Positions 50,871-61,155 of a stretch of 64,000 nucleotides of DNA are shown in pieces; the stretch's first letter is position 1, and each line of letters starts with the position of its first letter. Under the pieces are notes generated by a model, which was given only the letters and a program-made list of their open reading frames with translations, was not told the origin of the DNA and did not search any database. The position numbers and the translations under genes were made by a program. The stretch spans positions 62,001-126,000 of the forward strand of contig NZ_JAHPZX010000001.1 of the NCBI RefSeq assembly GCF_021325795.1. The letters are read 5' to 3'. The DNA comes from Bordetella sp. LUAb4. Lineage in GTDB: Bacteria > Pseudomonadota > Gammaproteobacteria > Burkholderiales > Burkholderiaceae_B.

Positions 50871-51887
50871 ATGCGTAAGTTTCTGAGCACCGCCCTGGCG
50901 GCAGGTTTGCTGTGCGTCGCGGGCGCCGCCCATGCCGGCACGACCTTCGACAACGTCAAGAAAAAAGGCTTCGTGCAGTGCGGGTTCGCCGGCATCCCCG
51001 GTTTCTCGGTGCTCGACAGCAAGGGCGAATGGACGGGTATCGACGTGGACATGTGCCGCGCCGTGGCCGCTGCCATGTTCGGCGACGCTTCCAAGGTCAA
51101 GGGCAATGTGCTGACCGCCCAAGCCAAGTTCACCGCGCTGCAATCCGGTGAAATCGACATGCTGTCGCGCAACACCACCCTGACCCTGGCGCGCGACACC
51201 ACCCTGGGCCTGATCGGCGTGGGCGTGAACTTCTATGACGCGCAAGGCGTGCTGGTGCGCAAGTCCCTGGGCGCCAAGAGCGTCAAGGACCTGGACGGCG
51301 CCACCATCTGCGTGCAGCCCGGTACCACCACCGAACTGAACCTGGCCGACTACTTCCGCGGCAACAAGATCAGCTTCAAGCCGGTCCTGGTCGAAAACTA
51401 CGACGAGAACTTCCGTCTGCTGGAAACGGGCCGCTGCGACGCCTACACCAACGACAAGTCCAACACCGCGGCCAATATGCGCACCCGTCTGGCCAAGCCG
51501 GAAGAATGGGAAATCCTGCCGGAGAACCTGTCCAAGGAGCCGCTGGGCCCGATGGTCCGCCAAGGCGACGAACAGTGGTTCAACCTGCTGCGCTGGACGC
51601 TCAACGTCATGCTGGAAGCCGAGGAATACGGCATCACCTCGAAGAACGTCGACGAAATGCTCAAGAGCAGCAATCCCAACATCCAGCGCATCCTGGGCGT
51701 GACGCCGGGCATGGGCAAGAACCTGGGCGTGGACGACAAGTGGGCCTACAACATCATCAAGCAGGTCGGTAACTATGGCGAAAGCTATGACCGCGCCATG
51801 GGCAAGGACAGCCCGCTGAAGCTGGAGCGCGGCTTGAACCGCCTGTGGACCCAGGGCGGCCTGATGTACGGCTGGCCCGTGCGTTAA
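50871..51887 (+). CDS. aapJ: General L-amino-acid ABC transporter binding protein (AapJ-type)
   Basis: Predicted 338 residues with a signal peptide to about residue 23 (GAAHAGTT). The AapJ pattern is clear: VQCGFAGIPGFSVLDSKGEW, IDMLSRNTTLTLARD, DYFRGNKISFKPVL, NNGTSTAAN-type GRCDAYTNDKSNTAANM, and a C-terminal NRLWTQGGLMYGWPVR. GGGAG precedes ATG 50871. It captures broad L-amino acids for the permeases downstream. Expression is probably higher than that of the permeases because of the following hairpin. Confidence 0.94.
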   Translation: MRKFLSTALAAGLLCVAGAAHAGTTFDNVKKKGFVQCGFAGIPGFSVLDSKGEWTGIDVDMCRAVAAAMFGDASKVKGNVLTAQAKFTALQSGEIDMLSRNTTLTLARDTTLGLIGVGVNFYDAQGVLVRKSLGAKSVKDLDGATICVQPGTTTELNLADYFRGNKISFKPVLVENYDENFRLLETGRCDAYTNDKSNTAANMRTRLAKPEEWEILPENLSKEPLGPMVRQGDEQWFNLLRWTLNVMLEAEEYGITSKNVDEMLKSSNPNIQRILGVTPGMGKNLGVDDKWAYNIIKQVGNYGESYDRAMGKDSPLKLERGLNRLWTQGGLMYGWPVR

Positions 51888-51898
51888 GTTTCCGCTTC

Positions 51899-51929
51899 AT
51901 GGCCGCCCGCCTCAAAGCCGGGCGGCCAT
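51899..51929. terminator. Hairpin after aapJ (partial terminator or stabiliser)
   Basis: ATGGCCGCCCG (51899-51909) pairs perfectly with CGGGCGGCCAT (51919-51929) around a 9-base loop, followed by TGCCGTTTTGCC. Such stems after binding-protein genes commonly allow more binding protein than permease to be made. Confidence 0.65.
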
Positions 51930-52034
51930 TGCCGTTTTGCCGCCGCGTATTTCTGCCGCGTTTTGCCGCCGCGTTTGCCCCATCGTTTTTCCGCCGCTTC
52001 GCCTCGCCTCACAGCCTCACTGCCTCGCCTCACC

Positions 52035-53243
52035 ATGAACAGCATCGTCAACGCCCGCCTCAAACAGATCAAACCCTCCCCCAGCATGGCCGCCAAGATC
52101 GTCGTCGACGAACTCCGCCGCGAAGGCCGCGAGATCGCCGACTTCACCCTGGGGGAGCCGGACATGAATACGCCCGAACACATCGCGCGGGCGGGCCAGG
52201 AAGCCATCGCGCGCGGCGACATCCGCTACACCAGCCCGAACGGCACGCTGGGCCTGCGCAAGGCCATCGCCAAGTACCTGTCCGACAGCCTGGGCGTGCA
52301 GTACGGCCTGGATGAAATCACCGTCGGCGCGGGCGCCAAGCAGATCATCGGCGCGGCCTTGACCGCCAGCCTGGAAGCCGGTGACGAGGTGATCGTGCCC
52401 GCACCGTTCTGGGTTTCGTACCCCGACATGGTGCTGCTGGCCGAAGGCAAGCCGGTCGTCGTCCAATGCCCTGAAGCGCAGCAGTTCAAGCTGACGCCCG
52501 CTACTCTCGAAGCCGCCATCACGCCGCGTACACGCTGGCTGATCCTGAATTCGCCCAGCAATCCCAGCGGCGCCGTCTACAGCCAGGCCGAAATGCGCGG
52601 CCTGACCGACGTACTGCTGCGCCATCCGCAGGTCTGGATACTCAGCGACGAAATCTACGCGCCCTTCTGCTACAGCGGCGAGCCGTTTGCGTCGCCCGTG
52701 CAGGTCGAACCCGAGCTGAAGTCGCGCACCTTGGTGATCAATGGCATGTCCAAGGCCTATGCCATGACCGGCTGGCGCGTCGGCTACGGTGCCGGCCCGG
52801 CCGATTTGATCAAGGCCATGAGCACGGTGATTTCGCAAAGCACCAGTTGCGCCAGCGCCATCTCGCAAGCGGCCGCGCAGGCCGCGCTGGAAGGCGACCA
52901 GGCCAGCGTGGGCGAGATGGTGGCGATTTTCAAGCAACGCCGCGACCTGATCGTGCGCCGCTTGAACGACATCCCCGGCATCTCTTGCGCCACGCCCGAC
53001 GGCGCCTTCTACGTCTACGCCAACGTGGGCGGCCTGATCGGCCGCCAGGGCCCGGCCGGTGAACTGAAGAACGACCTCGACGTCAGCCTGTTCTTCCTGC
53101 GCGAAGCCGGCGTGGCCGTCATCGACGGCGGTTCGTATGGCCTGTCGCCCTATGTCCGCTTCTCGTTCGCCACCTCGACTGAAACCATCGAGCAAGGCAT
53201 GGACCGGTTGGCCGTGGCGGTCGGCAAACTGATGGCGGGCTGA
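52035..53243 (+). CDS. Class I PLP aminotransferase embedded in the aap operon
   Basis: Predicted 402 residues. The PLP lysine is K240 (NGMSKAYAMTGWRVGYG), with LNSPSNPSGAVYS and SDEIYAPF also typical of the aspartate aminotransferase subgroup. It would deaminate an amino acid to its 2-oxo acid, using a second oxo acid as acceptor. It lies between aapJ and aapQ (3 bases before aapQ), unlike the standard aapJQMP order, so it probably acts on the imported amino acid. Confidence 0.92.
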   Translation: MNSIVNARLKQIKPSPSMAAKIVVDELRREGREIADFTLGEPDMNTPEHIARAGQEAIARGDIRYTSPNGTLGLRKAIAKYLSDSLGVQYGLDEITVGAGAKQIIGAALTASLEAGDEVIVPAPFWVSYPDMVLLAEGKPVVVQCPEAQQFKLTPATLEAAITPRTRWLILNSPSNPSGAVYSQAEMRGLTDVLLRHPQVWILSDEIYAPFCYSGEPFASPVQVEPELKSRTLVINGMSKAYAMTGWRVGYGAGPADLIKAMSTVISQSTSCASAISQAAAQAALEGDQASVGEMVAIFKQRRDLIVRRLNDIPGISCATPDGAFYVYANVGGLIGRQGPAGELKNDLDVSLFFLREAGVAVIDGGSYGLSPYVRFSFATSTETIEQGMDRLAVAVGKLMAG

Positions 53244-53246
53244 ACC

Positions 53247-54446
53247 GTGAGCCAGCCATCCACGCAAACGCTTGCGGCCACGCCGCAGCGGCCCCCGCGC
53301 CGCCTATCCTGGAATGACCCCGGCGTGCGCGCCGTGGTCTACCAGGTCCTGGCCGTTGCCGCGGTCGGCCTGGTCATCTGGTTCCTGGTCAGCAACACGT
53401 TGCACAACCTGGCGGCCCGCAACATCGCCACCGGCTTCGGCTTTCTGTGGCGCGAAGCGGGCTTCGCCATCGGTGAAAGCCTCATCGACTATGGCCCAGC
53501 CAACAGCTATGGCCGCGCCATCGTCGTCGGTCTGGTCAACACCCTGCGCGTCGCCCTGATCGCCCTGGTACTGTCCACCGCGCTAGGCATCCTCATCGGC
53601 ATCGCACGCTTGTCGAAGAACTGGCTCATCAACCGCCTGGCTTCGATCTACGTCGAAGTCATGCGCAACGTACCGCTGCTGATCCAGCTTTTCTTCTGGT
53701 ACGCGGTGATCACGGAAAACATGCCGGGCCCGCGCCAGGCCTTGAATCCGCTGCCCGGCTTCTTCATCTCCAATCGCGGCTTGAAACTGCCGGCGCTGCA
53801 AGGCAACGCCCTGGACTGGATCCTGTGGGGACTGGGACTGGCCATCGTCGCCATCATCGGCTTGCACCGTTGGGGCAGCAAGCGCCAGGAAGCCACCGGC
53901 AAGGTCTTTCCGCTGTTGCGCGCTGCCTTGGCATTGGTCATCGGCCTGCCCATCATCGGCTGGCTGGCCAGCGGCGCGTCACTGACGTTGGACATGCCCG
54001 TGCTCAAGGGCTTCAACTTCCAGGGCGGCCTGACGCTGACGCCGGAATTCGCCGCCCTGTTGGCGGGCCTGACGATCTACACCTCGGCCTTCATCGCCGA
54101 AGTCGTGCGTTCCGGCATCCAGGCGGTCAATCACGGCCAGACCGAAGCCGCCAGCTCGCTGGGCTTGCGCCGCGGCCTGGTGTTGCGCCTGGTGGTGCTG
54201 CCGCAGGCCTTGCGTGTGATCATTCCCCCGATGACCAGCCAGTACCTGAACTTGACCAAGAACAGCTCGCTGGCGGTGGCGATCGGCTATCCGGACATCG
54301 TCTCGGTGGTCAACACCACGTTGAACCAGACCGGCCAGGCCATCGAAGGCATCCTCATCATCATGGGCGCCTACCTGACGGTCAGCCTGTCGATCTCGAT
54401 TTTCATGAACTGGTACAACAAGCGCATCGCGCTGGTGGAGCGTTGA
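53247..54446 (+). CDS. aapQ: AapQ-type amino-acid ABC transporter permease
   Basis: Predicted 399 residues from a GTG four bases after the aminotransferase stop. It has about eight hydrophobic segments and the EAA loop of this family (NHGQTEAASSLGLRRGLVLRLVVLPQALRVIIPPMTSQYLNLTKNSSLA, in pieces). The long form (about 400 residues) with a large periplasmic insert is typical of AapQ rather than short HisM/HisQ permeases. Confidence 0.94.
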   Translation: MSQPSTQTLAATPQRPPRRLSWNDPGVRAVVYQVLAVAAVGLVIWFLVSNTLHNLAARNIATGFGFLWREAGFAIGESLIDYGPANSYGRAIVVGLVNTLRVALIALVLSTALGILIGIARLSKNWLINRLASIYVEVMRNVPLLIQLFFWYAVITENMPGPRQALNPLPGFFISNRGLKLPALQGNALDWILWGLGLAIVAIIGLHRWGSKRQEATGKVFPLLRAALALVIGLPIIGWLASGASLTLDMPVLKGFNFQGGLTLTPEFAALLAGLTIYTSAFIAEVVRSGIQAVNHGQTEAASSLGLRRGLVLRLVVLPQALRVIIPPMTSQYLNLTKNSSLAVAIGYPDIVSVVNTTLNQTGQAIEGILIIMGAYLTVSLSISIFMNWYNKRIALVER

Positions 54447-54447
54447 T

Positions 54448-55548
54448 ATGAATTCCTCGATATCATCCCGCGCCGCCGACCTGCCGCCGCCTTCGCCGCA
54501 GTCCGGCGCCTGGATCTGGCTGCGCACGCGCCTGTTCTCATCGCCCGGCAACATCCTGCTGACCGTCCTGCTGGCCTGGCTGGTACTGATGGCGCTGCCC
54601 GCGCTGGTGGAATGGGCCTTCGTGAAGTCCAGCCTGCACGCGGCCAACGCGCAGGAATGCCGGGCCGCCGGTGGAGCGTGCTGGGCCTTCATCGTGGAGA
54701 AGCACAGGCTGATCCTGTTCGGCACCTATCCCTTCGACGAACAATGGCGTCCGCTGCTGGCCACGGTCATCCTGATCGCGGTCATCATCGCCAGCGGCAT
54801 GCGCCGCTTCTGGAACCGCAGCCTGCTGGTCATCTGGGTGGTCGGATTGACGGCCGTGGCCGTGCTGATGTGGGGCGGCGTGCTGGGCCTGACGCCCGTC
54901 GAGGACGGCCGTTGGGGCGGCCTGCCGCTGACGCTGATCCTGGCCACCTTCGGCATCGCCTTCGCCTTCCCCATCGGCGTGCTGCTGGCGCTGGGGCGGC
55001 GTTCGAAGATGCCGGCGATCAAGGCGCTGTGCGTCGTGTACATCGAGTTGATCCGCGGCGTGCCGCTGATCAGCCTGCTGTTCATGTCTTCGGTGATGCT
55101 GCCGCTGTTCCTGCCGGAAGGCTTCACGATCGACAAGCTGCTGCGCGCGCAGATCGCCATCATCCTGTTCGCCGCGGCGTATATCGCGGAAACGGTGCGC
55201 GGCGGCCTGCAGGCCATTCCCAAGGGCCAGTATGAAGGCGCCGACTCGCTGGGGCTGACGTACTGGCAGCAGATGCGCAAGATCATCTTGCCGCAGGCGC
55301 TGAAGATCGTCATCCCGCCGCTGGTCAGCATCTTCATATCGCTGTTCAAGGACACGTCGCTGGTGGTGATCATCGGTATCTTCGACCTGACGCTGGCGGC
55401 CAAGGCCGCGCTGTCGGATGCCGCCTGGCGTGGCTTCGGCGTCGAAGCCTACCTGTTCATCTCGCTGATCTACTTCATCTTCTGCTACGCGATGTCCAAG
55501 TACAGCCAGGCGTTGGAAAAGCGTCTCGCCACCGGCCACGCCCGTTAA
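54448..55548 (+). CDS. aapM: AapM-type amino-acid ABC transporter permease
   Basis: Predicted 366 residues, starting 1 base after aapQ ends. Several hydrophobic helices are present; the C-terminal half carries the transmembrane domain with [36 protein letters not shown] and [16 protein letters not shown]. It forms a heterodimer with AapQ. Confidence 0.94.
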   Translation: MNSSISSRAADLPPPSPQSGAWIWLRTRLFSSPGNILLTVLLAWLVLMALPALVEWAFVKSSLHAANAQECRAAGGACWAFIVEKHRLILFGTYPFDEQWRPLLATVILIAVIIASGMRRFWNRSLLVIWVVGLTAVAVLMWGGVLGLTPVEDGRWGGLPLTLILATFGIAFAFPIGVLLALGRRSKMPAIKALCVVYIELIRGVPLISLLFMSSVMLPLFLPEGFTIDKLLRAQIAIILFAAAYIAETVRGGLQAIPKGQYEGADSLGLTYWQQMRKIILPQALKIVIPPLVSIFISLFKDTSLVVIIGIFDLTLAAKAALSDAAWRGFGVEAYLFISLIYFIFCYAMSKYSQALEKRLATGHAR

Positions 55549-55603
55549 TCAGAATCCCGCCGGGCGTGTCACACGCGCCGGCTCAAAATACAGGAGTACC
55601 GGC

Positions 55604-56344
55604 ATGTCCGATGCCATCATCCGCCTGCAGGGCGTCAACAAGTGGTACGGCCAGTTCCACGTACTGCGCAACGTCAACCTGGATGTCGCGCAGGGCGAGC
55701 GCATCGTCATCTGCGGCCCGTCCGGTTCGGGCAAGTCGACCATGATCCGCTGCATCAACCGGCTGGAAGAACACCAGCAAGGCCAGATCGTGGTCGACGG
55801 CACTGAATTGACCAACGACCTGAAGAACATCGAAATCATTCGCCGCGACGTCGGCATGGTGTTCCAGCACTTCAACCTGTTCCCCCACCTGACGGTGCTG
55901 GAGAACCTGACGCTGGGCCCGACCTGGGTATTGAAGCAGTCCAAGGCCGAAGCCGAAGCCACCGCCATGAAGTACCTGGAACGCGTACGCATCCCGGACC
56001 AGGCGAAGAAGTTTCCCGGCCAGTTGTCGGGCGGCCAGCAACAGCGCGTGGCGATCGCCCGTTCGCTGTGCATGAACCCCAAGGTCATGCTGTTCGACGA
56101 GCCGACCTCGGCGCTGGATCCGGAAATGGTCAAGGAAGTGCTGGACGTGATGGTGACATTGGCGCAGGAAAGCGGCATGACCATGCTGTGCGTGACCCAC
56201 GAAATGGGCTTTGCCCGCAAGGTGGCCAATCGCGTGATCTTCATGGACCGTGGCGAGATCATCGAACAGAACTCGCCCGATGCGTTCTTCGACAATCCCC
56301 AGAACGAACGCACCAAGCTGTTCCTGAGCCAGATCCTGCACTGA
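55604..56344 (+). CDS. aapP: AapP-type amino-acid ABC transporter ATP-binding protein
   Basis: Predicted 246 residues with a complete ABC ATPase: Walker [10 protein letters not shown] with K44, Q-loop near [11 protein letters not shown] (88), signature LSGGQQQR (141-148), Walker B VMLFDE (D165, E166) and switch H199. It drives the AapQM permease. An interesting possibility is that it also serves the ATPase-less transporter at 24214-26432, but that is only inference. Confidence 0.96.
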   Translation: MSDAIIRLQGVNKWYGQFHVLRNVNLDVAQGERIVICGPSGSGKSTMIRCINRLEEHQQGQIVVDGTELTNDLKNIEIIRRDVGMVFQHFNLFPHLTVLENLTLGPTWVLKQSKAEAEATAMKYLERVRIPDQAKKFPGQLSGGQQQRVAIARSLCMNPKVMLFDEPTSALDPEMVKEVLDVMVTLAQESGMTMLCVTHEMGFARKVANRVIFMDRGEIIEQNSPDAFFDNPQNERTKLFLSQILH

Positions 56345-56412
56345 AGCATTCGACGTGTGGACCGAGTCTTGTCGACCAAGGCTCGCCGCTGTTCCATGCG
56401 TTCATGCGCGGG

Positions 56413-57678
56413 CTAAAGCACCCTGCCATACCACCAGAGCGACAGCAGCGCCGCGCAGGCCGCCAGCAGCGCACCCAGCGCGGCGAACAGGGCCGAGATC
56501 TCGACCAGCTCGGTCTTGTCGAAAGCCAGCCGGGCGCTAAGCGTCTGGTACACGCGCTTCAGCCCCTCGGCATTCTGGGCGCGGAAATATTCGGCGCCAG
56601 TCATGTCGGCCACCTGCTTCAAGGACTGCTCTTCCAGGCGCACCCGCGCCGACCAGCCTTCGACGGAGATCACCACGCCTTCCGGCGTCCCTATTCCCAC
56701 GGTGTAGACGCGCACACCATGGTCCGCCGCTACCTTGGCGGCCTCAATGACATCAGGGCCGGTATTGCTGTCGCCGTCCGAGAGCAGCACGATGGCCACG
56801 GACCGGTCGGACGCGGGGGCCTTGGCCTCGCCGCCTCCCCCTCCCGCAGCGGCGCCCCGGGACGGGAAATTGCCGCTTTCCCGATTCGCCCCGCCGTTGC
56901 CGCCGCCGCTGCCCGCGCTGCCACTGTTGCCACCGTTGCCTGCGCCACTGCCACTTCCGGCCGGCCTTCCTGCGCCATTGCCGCCACCCGCGGTGCCGCC
57001 ATCGGTACGCGCACTGCCCGGCGGCCTGGCGCTCTTGCCCTTGGCGTCCTTGCTCTTGGCATCCTTGTCAGCCGAAGCATTCAGGAAAGCATTGACGTCG
57101 ATTTCCCCTTTGGGAAGCAGGGTCGCCAGGGAGATGATCAAGCCGTTGCCCAGCGCTGTCCCACGCTGCGGCTGCAGACGGTCCAGCGCGGCGATCAGGT
57201 CGTCTTTCCTGCGCGTGGGCCGCTGCGCGACGGACGCCGTGCCCGCCACCGACACCAGGCCCACGCTGACACCCACGGGCTGGTCCGCCAGGAACTGCTT
57301 GGCCGCCTCGCGCGCGGCGTGCATGCGGTCGGGCTTGATGTCCTGTGCGCGCATGCTACCCGACGTGTCCATGGCCAGCACCACGGTCTGGATGCGCGAA
57401 GGCAGCTTCATCATTGCCTGTGGCCGCGCGACGGCGAACAGGAACGCCGCCAGCGCCAACAGCATCAACACCGGCGGCGTATGGCGACGCCAGCCGGACA
57501 CGCCCTGCACGGTCAGCCCAGCCACCTTGAGCGACGCCTGGCGTGCGGCCGCGCGACGGCGGCGGCGCCGCTCATGCAACACGAACAACACGGCCACGAT
57601 GGGTACGAGCAACTGCAGCCACAGCATTCTTGGCCACAGAAAACTGATCGAAGGCAGATGGTTCAGCAAGGCCTGCAT
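56413..57678 (-). CDS. BatA-like von Willebrand A membrane protein with Gly-rich insert
   Basis: Predicted 421 residues. Membrane helices lie at about 15-35, 68-85 and 395-417. The VWA MIDAS is DTSGS (104-108), and later SDGDSNTG supplies the second metal loop. Between the two halves of the VWA domain is a Gly/Ala/Ser/Asp-rich insert (about residues 195-285) that looks disordered. The protein ends the minus-strand MoxR/DUF58 operon. VWA/MoxR modules assemble or mature envelope proteins and metal centres; its own partner is unknown. Confidence 0.9.
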   Translation of the reverse strand: MQALLNHLPSISFLWPRMLWLQLLVPIVAVLFVLHERRRRRRAAARQASLKVAGLTVQGVSGWRRHTPPVLMLLALAAFLFAVARPQAMMKLPSRIQTVVLAMDTSGSMRAQDIKPDRMHAAREAAKQFLADQPVGVSVGLVSVAGTASVAQRPTRRKDDLIAALDRLQPQRGTALGNGLIISLATLLPKGEIDVNAFLNASADKDAKSKDAKGKSARPPGSARTDGGTAGGGNGAGRPAGSGSGAGNGGNSGSAGSGGGNGGANRESGNFPSRGAAAGGGGGEAKAPASDRSVAIVLLSDGDSNTGPDVIEAAKVAADHGVRVYTVGIGTPEGVVISVEGWSARVRLEEQSLKQVADMTGAEYFRAQNAEGLKRVYQTLSARLAFDKTELVEISALFAALGALLAACAALLSLWWYGRVL

Positions 57679-57814
57679 AGCGACACCGTTGTTCTCAGCG
57701 TGTTCTCAGTACGATCTCTTCGGTACTGCCCCTTTTGATACCGCCCTCTGGTACTACCCCTTCGATGTTCGAAGCATCTTCATGCATGCCCGTGCGCCAT
57801 CCCTGCGCGACGCC

Positions 57815-58903
57815 TTACCTGCGCTTGCGGCGCCGCGCGAAATCCAGCAGGGCAAGATCCATCCGATCCGCCGTCGTCAGCGTCAGGCAATCGACGCCAC
57901 TACGCGCGAAGGTCCGCCGCAGCGCCGCTTCACGTTCCGCCGCGGCCGCGCTGAAGCGTTCCCGAAAACCGGAATCATTCGTATCGACCAGCAGCTGATC
58001 CCCTGTCTCCGCATCCTCCAGCACCACCATCCCAAAGTCCGGCCAAGCCATTTCCAAAGGATCCGACAATCGCACCGCGATCACCTCGTGCTGCCGGCTC
58101 AACATGCCCAGGGGCATCTCCCATCCCGGCTCGCTGATGAAATCCGATACGACGAACACCACGGACCGCCGCTTCAGCACGCCGCGCGCGTGCTCCAGCA
58201 GGTCGCGCAGGCGGGTCTCGCCCCGCAACGCGGCGGCCGTGCCATGCATGCGATCGAGTAGATGCAGCAGATGCCGCCGCCCTGTCCGTGCCGGCAGCAC
58301 AGCCGGGCGAACATCGCTGCCCCCGCTATACAACATGCCGCCGACGCGGTTTCCATGGCCCGTCAGCAGGCGTCCCATGACGCCAGTGAAGTCGCTCAGC
58401 AAGGCGCGCTTGCGGATGTCGCCGGAGCCAAAATCCACCGACCCGCTCAGGTCCAGCAGGAACCAGGCCGCCACCTCCCTGTCTTCCTGGAACTCGCGCA
58501 CGTGCGGTACCTGGAGCCTTGCAGTGACGTTCCAATCCATATAGCGCACATCATCGCCGGGCAAGTATTCGCGCAGGTCGGCGAAGTCCAGGCCGAAGCC
58601 GCGAAACAAGGTGCGATAGTCGCCCTGCAACAGGCCGTCCAGGCGCCGTATGACGGTCCATTCCAGACGCCGCAGCAAAGCATCCGCTTGCCCCAGCCCG
58701 CCGCCCCTTGCCCCGTCTTGCGTCGGCGCGTTATCGATCTCCTTCATGCCCTTCGCCGACCTGGCTCCCGCGTCCGACCGGCCACCCGCGCCGCTCGGCG
58801 CCAGTCCAGCCATGGACCATGCCGCGGCCGCCCGCGCCTGCGCGGCGAGGGCTCCCTGATCGGGAGGCGCCGCGCGCCGCTCAGCCCGCCGCCACCCGAA
58901 CAT
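57815..58903 (-). CDS. DUF58-family protein with VWA-like domain
   Basis: Predicted 362 residues. RTLFRGFGLDFADLREYLPGDDVRYMDWNVTAR and the MIDAS-like DLSGSVDFGS are DUF58 signatures. Proteins of this type occur beside MoxR AAA+ ATPases and are thought to be their co-chaperones. It begins 23 bases inside the moxR gene end (ATG 58903), so the two are coupled. The first 70 residues are variable, so the start could be internal. Confidence 0.92.
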   Translation of the reverse strand: MFGWRRAERRAAPPDQGALAAQARAAAAWSMAGLAPSGAGGRSDAGARSAKGMKEIDNAPTQDGARGGGLGQADALLRRLEWTVIRRLDGLLQGDYRTLFRGFGLDFADLREYLPGDDVRYMDWNVTARLQVPHVREFQEDREVAAWFLLDLSGSVDFGSGDIRKRALLSDFTGVMGRLLTGHGNRVGGMLYSGGSDVRPAVLPARTGRRHLLHLLDRMHGTAAALRGETRLRDLLEHARGVLKRRSVVFVVSDFISEPGWEMPLGMLSRQHEVIAVRLSDPLEMAWPDFGMVVLEDAETGDQLLVDTNDSGFRERFSAAAAEREAALRRTFARSGVDCLTLTTADRMDLALLDFARRRKRR

Positions 58904-59894
58904 GGCTTTCCAATGGGCGCTCGGGCGCCGGCAAGGCCTGCAGGATACGGCCGATGAGTTGATCCGCCGTGGCGCCGTCGCTCAAGGCTTCGTACGACAG
59001 CACCAGGCGATGCCGCAATACGTCCGGCACCAGGTCCACCACGTCCTCCGGCAAGGCATAGTCGCGTCCACGCAGATACGCCAGGGCCCGTGCGCCCTCG
59101 ATCAACGCGATGCTGGCCCGTGGACTGGCACCGTAAGTCACGTAGCGCTGCATGTCCGCCAGTCCGCAGCTGGCGGGCGCGCGCGTCGCCCCGACCACGC
59201 GCACGGCATACTGGATAAGCTGCGGATCGACATAGACCCGCCGGCACTCCTCCTGCAGCAGCGCCAACTGCTCGGGCAGCGCCACGGGATTCACATCGAT
59301 GCGCGGCCCCGTTACGCGATTGACGATGACCACCTCTTCCTCGTCGCTGGGGTAGCCGACCAGCACTTTCATCATGAAGCGGTCGATCTGCGCCTCGGGC
59401 AAGGGATAGGTGCCTTCGGTTTCGATGGGGTTCTGCGTGGCCATCACCAGAAAAGGTGTCGGGACGGGATGCGTCTCGCCGGCGATGGTCACCTGGCGCT
59501 CCTGCATCACTTCCAGCAAGGCGCTTTGCACCTTGGCCGGCGCACGGTTGATTTCGTCAGCCAGCAGCAGGTTGGCGAACACCGGTCCCAGCACGGTGGA
59601 AAACTCGCCGGTACGCTGGTTGTACATGCGCGTGCCCACCAGGTCCGCGGGCAGCAGGTCCGGCGTGAACTGGATGCGCTTGAACGAGCCGCGCATGGTC
59701 TTGGCCAGCGTGCTCACGGTCAGGGTCTTGGCCAGGCCCGGCACGCCTTCCACCAGCAGATGGCCGCGCGCCAGGATGGCAACCAGCACCCGCTCCAGGA
59801 AGTGATCCTGGCCGACGACGATGCGCTTCACCTCGTACAGCAGGCGCTCCATCAGATTGGCGCTGTCCACGGCGCCCATGATAGGTTGGTTCAT
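58881..59894 (-). CDS. MoxR-family AAA+ ATPase
   Basis: Predicted 337 residues: Walker A GVPGLAKT with K56, Walker B LLADEINRA (D113, E114) and the MATQNPIETEGTYPLPEAQIDRF sensor region are complete. MoxR ATPases act as maturation chaperones for complexes with VWA partners. It lies 12 bases after the protease gene and overlaps the DUF58 gene, so these three genes form a tight operon. Confidence 0.96.
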   Translation of the reverse strand: MNQPIMGAVDSANLMERLLYEVKRIVVGQDHFLERVLVAILARGHLLVEGVPGLAKTLTVSTLAKTMRGSFKRIQFTPDLLPADLVGTRMYNQRTGEFSTVLGPVFANLLLADEINRAPAKVQSALLEVMQERQVTIAGETHPVPTPFLVMATQNPIETEGTYPLPEAQIDRFMMKVLVGYPSDEEEVVIVNRVTGPRIDVNPVALPEQLALLQEECRRVYVDPQLIQYAVRVVGATRAPASCGLADMQRYVTYGASPRASIALIEGARALAYLRGRDYALPEDVVDLVPDVLRHRLVLSYEALSDGATADQLIGRILQALPAPERPLESHVRVAAG

Positions 59895-59906
59895 AGTCCT
59901 CCGCCT

Positions 59907-61082
59907 TCAGAAAGGTGAAATACCCACGGCATTGCCCGCGCTTTCGATCGTCGTGGCAAAGCCGATACCGACAAACGTCTTGGCATCCGTGGGATTGAGA
60001 ATCGCCGTCACGATGCCCACCACTTCGCCATTCATATTGACCAGCGGGCCGCCCGAATTGCCGGGGTTGGCCGCCGCGTCGAACTGGATCAGATGATCGA
60101 GGTCCTGCTGGTTTTGTTCGGATGCGAACTCGCGGTCCAGGCCGGACACCACGCCGGACGACACGGATGGCCCGATACCGAAGGGAAAACCGACTGCCAC
60201 CACCTCGTCGCCCGGGACCAGGTTGCGGCTGGAGCCCAGGGTGGCGGCCGGCAGGTCGTCGGGCAGCGATGAGGCCTTGATCACGGCGAGGTCCTTTTCC
60301 GGTTGCGCACCGATCACGATGGCGTCCGATTGATGGCCGTCGTAGAACCTGATTCTCAGTCGGCTCGCGCCGGCGATGACGTGATAATTGGTAAGAATGA
60401 CACCTTGGTCGGTGATGACGACGCCCGAGCCGATGTTGACGCGCTCGTCGTCCTTGTCGTCGCCCTTGCCTCCCTTGTCGCCCTTGCCTCCCTTGTCGGC
60501 CTTTTCCCTGCTGCCTTTATCGCTCTTGGTGTCCTTGTCGCCCTTGGCATCCTTATCGCTGCCGGCGCCCTTGTCGTTGCCGGCGCCCTGATCGGCCTGA
60601 TCGCCTTTTTTAGCCAGCTCCCTGGCCTTGTCGTTATCCGCGCGCTTGCTGTCCGGCGGAGGATCGTCCGCCGTTGCTTGGTCATCCTTTTGGTCACCCC
60701 CTTTTGGAGCAGCCGGGTTTTGATTCTCGGCGTTCGGCTTGGCGGTGTCCTGTTTATCGGTACCTGGCTTATCGCCAGGTCCGGCCGGCGCTTGTCCATC
60801 CGGCGCGGGCTTCTTGTCGCCATCCGGCGACGCCGCGCCGGGCTTTTCCGCGGCCTTAGGGTAAGCGATGATCTCGACGACGGAAGCGCGCACGGCTTCA
60901 GCCGCGCGCGCCGGACGCGAAGGCAGGCGTTTGGTTTGCAAGGTATGGAGGACGGCGGAATCGATGTCGTCTTGCGTGAGGGTGCGCAGACGCGGTTGCA
61001 TCAGCCAGGCAGTGCCCAGGCCTGCAACGAAAACCAGGGCGACTGCCGCCGCCACCCATCCGTAACGCGCAACTCGTTTCAT
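59907..61082 (-). CDS. Membrane-anchored HtrA-like serine protease without PDZ domain
   Basis: Predicted 391 residues. An N-terminal membrane anchor (about 9-27) is followed by a long Lys/Asp/Gly/Ala-rich disordered linker (about 75-215). The trypsin-like S1C domain has the triad H234 (NYHVI), D264 (EKDLAVI) and S343 (GNSGGPL). It ends about 48 residues after the catalytic Ser with no PDZ domain, so it resembles a short DegS-like protease. It is the first gene of the MoxR operon. ATG 61082 has GGTGG just upstream. Confidence 0.92.
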   Translation of the reverse strand: MKRVARYGWVAAAVALVFVAGLGTAWLMQPRLRTLTQDDIDSAVLHTLQTKRLPSRPARAAEAVRASVVEIIAYPKAAEKPGAASPDGDKKPAPDGQAPAGPGDKPGTDKQDTAKPNAENQNPAAPKGGDQKDDQATADDPPPDSKRADNDKARELAKKGDQADQGAGNDKGAGSDKDAKGDKDTKSDKGSREKADKGGKGDKGGKGDDKDDERVNIGSGVVITDQGVILTNYHVIAGASRLRIRFYDGHQSDAIVIGAQPEKDLAVIKASSLPDDLPAATLGSSRNLVPGDEVVAVGFPFGIGPSVSSGVVSGLDREFASEQNQQDLDHLIQFDAAANPGNSGGPLVNMNGEVVGIVTAILNPTDAKTFVGIGFATTIESAGNAVGISPF

Positions 61083-61155
61083 GGTTGCCACCGGAGTTCC
61101 GTCCCGTCGTGGATCTAAAGTACCATCGTCCTACCGACCCGCCAAGGAGAACGAC